A stretch of 10,506 nt of DNA. It comes from GCA-2724215 sp015660315. GTDB taxonomy: Bacteria > Latescibacterota > UBA2968 > UBA8231. The notes beneath the pieces were generated by a model. The model did not search any database and was not told the DNA's origin. It worked only from the letters and a program-made list of their open reading frames with translations. The position numbers and the translations under genes are program-made. Positions within the stretch are counted from its first letter, which is position 1; each line of letters opens with the position of its first letter. Of the stretch, positions 8,301 to 10,506 are shown one piece after another. The DNA lies in the NCBI GenBank assembly GCA_029941315.1, contig JAPYQE010000222.1, forward strand, positions 1 to 10,506. Direction: 5' to 3'.

Positions 8301-10225
8301 TCAGCGCCGCCGACGTTGGGCGCGACCTAGGTCGTAATATAGAGGTCGTATGGGAGGCACCTGCGTTAGATGAGCAGATCGGCCGGACGACCGAATATGT
8401 GGTCTTTCGCTCGACTTCGAACGCAGGTCCCTTTGCCCCGGTCGATACCCTGGCCGCCGGGCAGCGCCGCTATGTCGACGTGGCGGCGACCCTGGCCGAC
8501 ACCTTTTACTATTATGTGGTAGCCGGCAACGCCTTGCTCGCCTCCGGTCCATCGGAAATTGCCGCCGCCGCTTCTAGGCCGGCGCCCTTTTTTGAATTGC
8601 AGGTCGTGGACGGGTCTCGTTTCTCGGTCGGCGATACGTTGAAGCTGCGGGCTTTTATAACACCGGCCGAGCACGATCTCGCCGGGCTATCGCTTTTTAT
8701 GAGTTATCAGGACAGTGCGCTGACCTTGATCGACGCCGACCAGGATTTGCCCGCGGTACAACCTTTCCGGGTCGAGGCTGGATTGAGCAGTGCGACCGTT
8801 CTAGAAAATCGTCTGCAGCCTCTGCAAAATAACAAGATGAATCTCTCCTTGGCTCAATTGAACCTCAACGCCGGGGTCGAGCCGGTTGAGTTGGGCGAGA
8901 TTTGGTTCCTAACCAGCGTCGACACGGTCACTTTTATCACCATCGATGACGAACCAGTCAATAATCGACGTTCCTCAGTGGTCGAAGCGCGGACGGGTGA
9001 ATGGATCCTACCCTTTATACCAGAGCGGCCGACGCAAGTTTCGATCCGCGACTTTCAGGTGCAGGGGCAGATCCAATTAGAGGGGCGGGCGTCACTCGAC
9101 CAAGCTTTGCAGATTTCACTATTCTTGGTGGGCACTGTCGGCGATACGCTCGAGTCACCGCTCAACGACGAAGATCGTTTGCGCTCTGGGATCCAACATA
9201 CATTGGCGGCCGACGGCAGCTTCAGCCTGGTGCAGATTCCCAAAGACACCTATCACGTGCTGGCTAAGGCCTCGACGCACCTGCAGGGGCTAACCGATAC
9301 GATATCCGTGGGCACAACGCTGCGCACCAGTGCTTCTTTTTCCTGGGTCTCGGTGGATTCGATCTCCCAGGGCACCTTACCTGCGGGTGATGCCAACGAC
9401 GACAATAGCATCAATCTGGCCGATTTTGGCGTCTTCGTACGGCATTTTGGCACGACTTCGGACGAGCAGGTGTCCTGGACCGAGGCGATAATGGCCGATT
9501 TCAACGGCGATGAGAGCGTTAATATCGACGACTTCTTTCTCCTGGCGCAGAATTTCGGTGCGGTCGGGATGCAATTGCTTGCGCCAACGACTGTCGCTCT
9601 GCGCCCGGCGGCCGGCAAGATAGAATTGCTCGATGGGCAGGTGCATTTGCAGCAAGAAGGGCAGATCGTCGGATTTTCACTGTTGACGACTGGAATCGAG
9701 GCGGTTGATTTTACGACGTCAGGGACGATTTGGGCGGATCGCCAGATGCTGATACGGCACTGGCCCGAAGAGGGCAACACCCGTATAGTCGGAGCGTTAC
9801 TCGACCAGGAGCAGCCGCTTGCAGCAGCGGGGATCTTGGCGATTGTCGAAGGATCGACCGATGTGTTTGAGGCGGAGTTGTTGCGGCCCGACGGCCAAGT
9901 CGAGCGTTTGATCGCAACCCGTGCGCAGCCGCGTCAATCGGCATTGCTGCAAAATTTCCCGAATCCCTTTAACCCCACCACGACTATACCCTTTGCGGTC
10001 GGGAGCGTGGGTGAACGGGGGATGAGCGAAGTGCGTTTAGATATTTTTAATATGCTGGGGCAGCAGGTTCGCACGGTGGTCGCCGGTGCCTTGCCGGCCG
10101 GAATGCACCGCGTCGAGTGGGATGGCCGCGATGGGGCCGGGCGCGATGTGGCTTCGGGTTCCTATTTCTATCGTTTGCAGGTTGGCGAGACGTTACAGAG
10201 CCGCCGCTTGATGTTGGTGCGTTGA
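5312..10225 (+). CDS. Giant secreted protein: Asp-box propeller, three ASH domains, seven-bladed FG-GAP propeller, FN3, cohesin-like, dockerin, FlgD/T9SS-type C-terminal domain
   Basis: The 1637-residue product begins with a signal peptide (residues 1-25, 'MKKIKAIYMIW', cleavage near 'VSA'). Residues 29-328 contain six Asp boxes of the type 'S.DGG.SW', as in sortilin/VPS10/BNR propellers. Residues 330-634 hold three ASH (ASPM-SPD-2-Hydin) Ig-like domains, each with 'LDFG/AFG.V..G' and 'I.N.G' patterns. Residues about 640-988 form seven FG-GAP/VCBS units with calcium-loop positions 49-55 residues apart. Residues 990-1092 resemble FN3 ('VVWEAP', 'YYYVVAGN'). Residues 1093-1238 are cohesin-like, 1239-1357 transthyretin-like, 1360-1416 a paired dockerin, and about 1418-1535 a further sandwich. 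Residues 1545-1637 are the C-terminal domain ('LLQNFPNPFNPTTTIPF', 'LDIFNMLGQ', 'LMLVR'). The last 550 residues are paralogous to the first protein. One cysteine is visible outside the signal peptide. No catalytic residues are recognised, although sialidases share Asp-box folds. It is probably an exported binding or adhesive protein. Confidence 0.92.
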   Translation: MKKIKAIYMIWCLGWMAVQATPVSAGANEWTQAGTGITAEVNAFAQHRGQSQTLYAGAQNGFYYSADGGKSWSLRGPSLVDRSILSLAVAPENGDRLYAGLNTGLFQSADGGESWAVVDAVGPGVLAVGTGAEGRVYAATFGRGVFTSRDAGVSWAVAGSELESDIIFALAAHPLQALTVYAGTARGLFESRDGGGSWVSAGEKLDGLSVRDIYLSADPQDAGQIVVATYGAGIWLSGDDGQTWQTANDGLGDLNARSVEVDPDVDQLIYTATANGGFYRSKDGGANWNAVNDGLENLTTRWVATVTDGRILGGGVGNGIQEIRFEPEPQIRLGTAALDFGMVSVGMPSVQTLDIVNDGQVDLVISNLSIDRQSGFSVSPASARVAPGASVAVEVRFQPTVRGTASTALVARSNDPDEDAVSVALSGTGVLAELSVQPAVIAFGEVRAGSFLDTTVILTNTGNAALKLRNAFIENASFRILNFQPQTLAPNQSLGVTIRFLPLVARGMSSQLVVVDAIGRNEIGVDGVGTAPDISVSSMALDFGTVDLQSSKTLALSVSNSGNINLNILELLLEGEAFRIDGEAPITIASGQVQEINVTFLPLAAGDDYGSLQIESDAPGRLSSTTISLKGAGGALALRPLTELVAGVGPADMLVVDLDQDGALDLAIADSAGGQLRVLFNDGTGQFLEPVVYPSASSSYGDWDQPVALAAAAIFGNGLDLVIGDPVARSISILQNDGTGFFDISREDIFIGHQIADVLTADLDADGDFDIAVANRDAASVTVLFNNGEGSFNARITCDVEAGPTALLATHLDPDEHADLVVANSTSGTVSVLFGNRNGGFETRQDFVVGIDPAALSMADYDADGDNDVLVGSRGSRDVAILQNDGTGGLTLVQRISVGVPVVDLALTDLTADIFSDLVVASSTGSHLVFLENEAGTGFVSRDILTSQVPVRRVGVADLNADGANDIVALFAGEGQVQVFLNEDARRLDAPRSPTGVSAADVGRDLGRNIEVVWEAPALDEQIGRTTEYVVFRSTSNAGPFAPVDTLAAGQRRYVDVAATLADTFYYYVVAGNALLASGPSEIAAAASRPAPFFELQVVDGSRFSVGDTLKLRAFITPAEHDLAGLSLFMSYQDSALTLIDADQDLPAVQPFRVEAGLSSATVLENRLQPLQNNKMNLSLAQLNLNAGVEPVELGEIWFLTSVDTVTFITIDDEPVNNRRSSVVEARTGEWILPFIPERPTQVSIRDFQVQGQIQLEGRASLDQALQISLFLVGTVGDTLESPLNDEDRLRSGIQHTLAADGSFSLVQIPKDTYHVLAKASTHLQGLTDTISVGTTLRTSASFSWVSVDSISQGTLPAGDANDDNSINLADFGVFVRHFGTTSDEQVSWTEAIMADFNGDESVNIDDFFLLAQNFGAVGMQLLAPTTVALRPAAGKIELLDGQVHLQQEGQIVGFSLLTTGIEAVDFTTSGTIWADRQMLIRHWPEEGNTRIVGALLDQEQPLAAAGILAIVEGSTDVFEAELLRPDGQVERLIATRAQPRQSALLQNFPNPFNPTTTIPFAVGSVGERGMSEVRLDIFNMLGQQVRTVVAGALPAGMHRVEWDGRDGAGRDVASGSYFYRLQVGETLQSRRLMLVR
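5504..6175 (+). repeat. Six Asp-box repeats (sortilin/BNR-type propeller)
   Basis: Boxes start at residues 65, 108, 148, 191, 237 and 281 of the third protein: SADGGKSW, SADGGESW, SRDAGVSW, SRDGGGSW, SGDDGQTW and SKDGGANW. The 40-46 residue spacing matches one box per propeller blade. Each is preceded by a 'Y.G' or similar strand and 'G.F.S' or 'G.W.S'. The motif is structural, so it indicates a beta-propeller, not a specific activity. Confidence 0.9.
6299..7213 (+). repeat. Three tandem ASH-type Ig-like domains
   Basis: Domains start near residues 330, 430 and 532 of the third protein, about 100 residues apart. Shared signatures are an opening strand ending in 'LDFG' or 'AFG' followed by 'V..G', a central 'V.N.G...L.I', a 'V.F.P...G' strand pair and a closing 'L.G.G'. 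These are marks of the ASPM-SPD-2-Hydin/choice-of-anchor fold. In bacteria such domains usually act as spacers or protein-binding modules on surface proteins. Confidence 0.8.
7280..8209 (+). repeat. Seven FG-GAP/VCBS units (integrin-alpha-like propeller)
   Basis: Calcium-loop positions start at residues 657, 712, 762, 811, 860, 909 and 958. Units 1, 3, 5 and 7 carry canonical loops (DLDQDGALD, DLDADGDFD, DYDADGDND, DLNADGAND). Units 2, 4 and 6 are degenerate (no loop; HLDPDEHAD; DLTADIFSD). Each is followed by a hydrophobic strand such as 'LAIAD', 'IAVAN' or 'VLVGS', then a 'V.(L/F)(L/F).N..G.F' strand. Seven units match the closed seven-bladed propeller of integrin alpha chains and related bacterial proteins. 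Confidence 0.88.
9389..9559 (+). other. Complete paired dockerin in the third protein
   Basis: Both calcium loops are canonical. Loop 1 is D1360, N1362, D1364, N1368, D1371 ('DANDDNSINLAD') and loop 2 is D1396, N1398, D1400, N1404, D1407 ('DFNGDESVNIDD'). Each is followed by an amphipathic helix ending in 'HFG' or 'NFG', giving the usual twofold dockerin architecture. It lies between a transthyretin-like and a sandwich domain, not at the extreme C-terminus as in classical cellulosomal enzymes. Confidence 0.85.
10031..10068 (+). repeat. C-terminal-domain core repeat, copy 2
   Basis: This is the partner of 1014-1051, at the same place within the C-terminal domain of the third protein. The encoded residues VRLDIFNMLGQ are identical. 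The high local DNA match against otherwise diverged paralogues may reflect gene conversion or strong constraint. Confidence 0.7.
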
Positions 10226-10251
10226 AGAAATAATATTGGGGCATGAATCGA
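10226..10251. other. 26-base gap between convergent genes
   Basis: The AT-rich gap separates the TGA of the third plus-strand gene from the TAA of the minus-strand reading frame. No hairpin followed by a T-run is visible in it, so a clear intrinsic terminator for either transcript cannot be named here. Termination may lie inside the opposing gene or be factor-dependent. Confidence 0.5.
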
Positions 10252-10506
10252 TTATTGGTCTCCGTAGCCATTGGCCAACGTCAGGATCTCGTCTAATTGA
10301 AAATCGTTAGCTAAGTGCGATAGGGTCGCGGCTAGTTCGCCGTGCTCGGCGGTTATTTCCGTTGGCCAGCTTGGTGCAATGCGGGTGGTCCACGCGGCGG
10401 GCAAGGATGTCAACACGTCAGCAGTGAGCGATCGGTGTACCGTCGTAGCAGGGCTTCGGTTGCTTCTTCGTAGGTGAATTGCATGCCGATATGATAGGCC
10501 ATGGCC
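10252..10506 (-). pseudogene. 3' end of a probable hybrid sensor kinase/response regulator, apparently frameshifted (partial)
   Basis: Two minus-strand frames carry consecutive pieces of one recognisable C-terminus. The frame entering at 10505 gives 'HIGMQFTYEEATEALLRR' and then stops at TGA 10410-10412. The frame ending at TAA 10252-10254 gives 'LTADVLTSLPAAW' (about 10428-10390), then 'AEHGELAATLSHLANDF' and 'LDEILTL'. This succession ('HLGV.F.YEE', then 'L....L..LP.EW', then 'EH..LA..L..L...F.FD.IL.L') matches, from memory, the tail after the receiver domain in many hybrid histidine kinases. The linker between 'LPAAW' and 'AEH' is about ten residues shorter than usual. One missing base between about 10435 and 10412 would explain the switch, so the gene is either a decaying pseudogene or carries a sequencing or assembly error. 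The last frame is itself open to the window edge, so an intact but unusual reading frame is not excluded. Confidence 0.45.

Noticed and set aside
3..10225. A cellulosome locus
   Set aside because: Dockerin and cohesin-like domains are present, but no glycoside hydrolase, carbohydrate esterase or recognisable cellulose-binding module is visible.
10047..10271. 74-residue minus-strand open frame spanning the convergent gap
   Set aside because: Most of it is antisense to the C-terminal domain of the third gene, and its first residues overlap the end of the minus-strand regulator in another frame. No motif supports it.
1..10506. CRISPR arrays, insertion sequences, tRNA or rRNA genes
   Set aside because: No short direct repeats with spacers, no terminal inverted repeats or transposase, and no RNA-gene-like stretch were seen; nearly all bases are accounted for by coding sequence.

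Overview
The window holds three large same-strand genes for secreted, multidomain, non-enzymatic-looking proteins, followed by the end of a convergent gene on the other strand. It contains no rRNA, tRNA or phylogenetic marker gene. The G+C-rich coding style, the FlgD-Ig/T9SS-type-A-like C-terminal domain on every large protein (start 'QN.PNPFNP', core 'LDIFNMLGQ', end 'LVR'), and the mix of dockerin, cohesin-like, Asp-box, ASH and FG-GAP modules suggest an uncultured bacterium of the FCB supergroup (Latescibacterota-, KSB1- or Zixibacteria-like). That placement is inference, not proof.

Layout: (1) Positions 3-1208 are the 3' part of a gene that starts before the window. It encodes a transthyretin/carboxypeptidase-regulatory-like sandwich, a paired dockerin-like region, a cohesin-like sandwich and the C-terminal domain. 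(2) Positions 1208-5287, overlapping the first stop by one base (TAATG), encode a 1359-residue protein with a signal peptide, a cohesin-like domain, nine tandem Ig/cadherin-like repeats of about 95 residues, two further beta domains and the same C-terminal domain. (3) Positions 5312-10225, 24 bases further on, encode a 1637-residue protein with a signal peptide, a six-Asp-box propeller, three ASH-type Ig domains, a seven-bladed FG-GAP/VCBS propeller, an FN3-like domain, and then a C-terminal cassette paralogous to protein 1 (cohesin-like, transthyretin-like, dockerin, sandwich, C-terminal domain). (4) After a 26-base gap, positions 10252-10506 on the minus strand carry the 3' end of what looks like a hybrid sensor kinase/response regulator, apparently frameshifted and internally shortened.

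How they may work together: the tight spacing suggests one transcription unit. All three products look exported and share one C-terminal domain, so they probably use the same export and surface-attachment route. Dockerins (proteins 1 and 3) and cohesin-like domains (all three) in one operon raise the possibility of calcium-dependent assembly of a surface structure or matrix. No catalytic domain is visible, so a classical cellulosome is unlikely. The most noteworthy observations are this cohesin/dockerin cluster, the alternating intact and degenerate calcium loops in the seven-bladed propeller, the nine-repeat stalk, and the broken regulator end.
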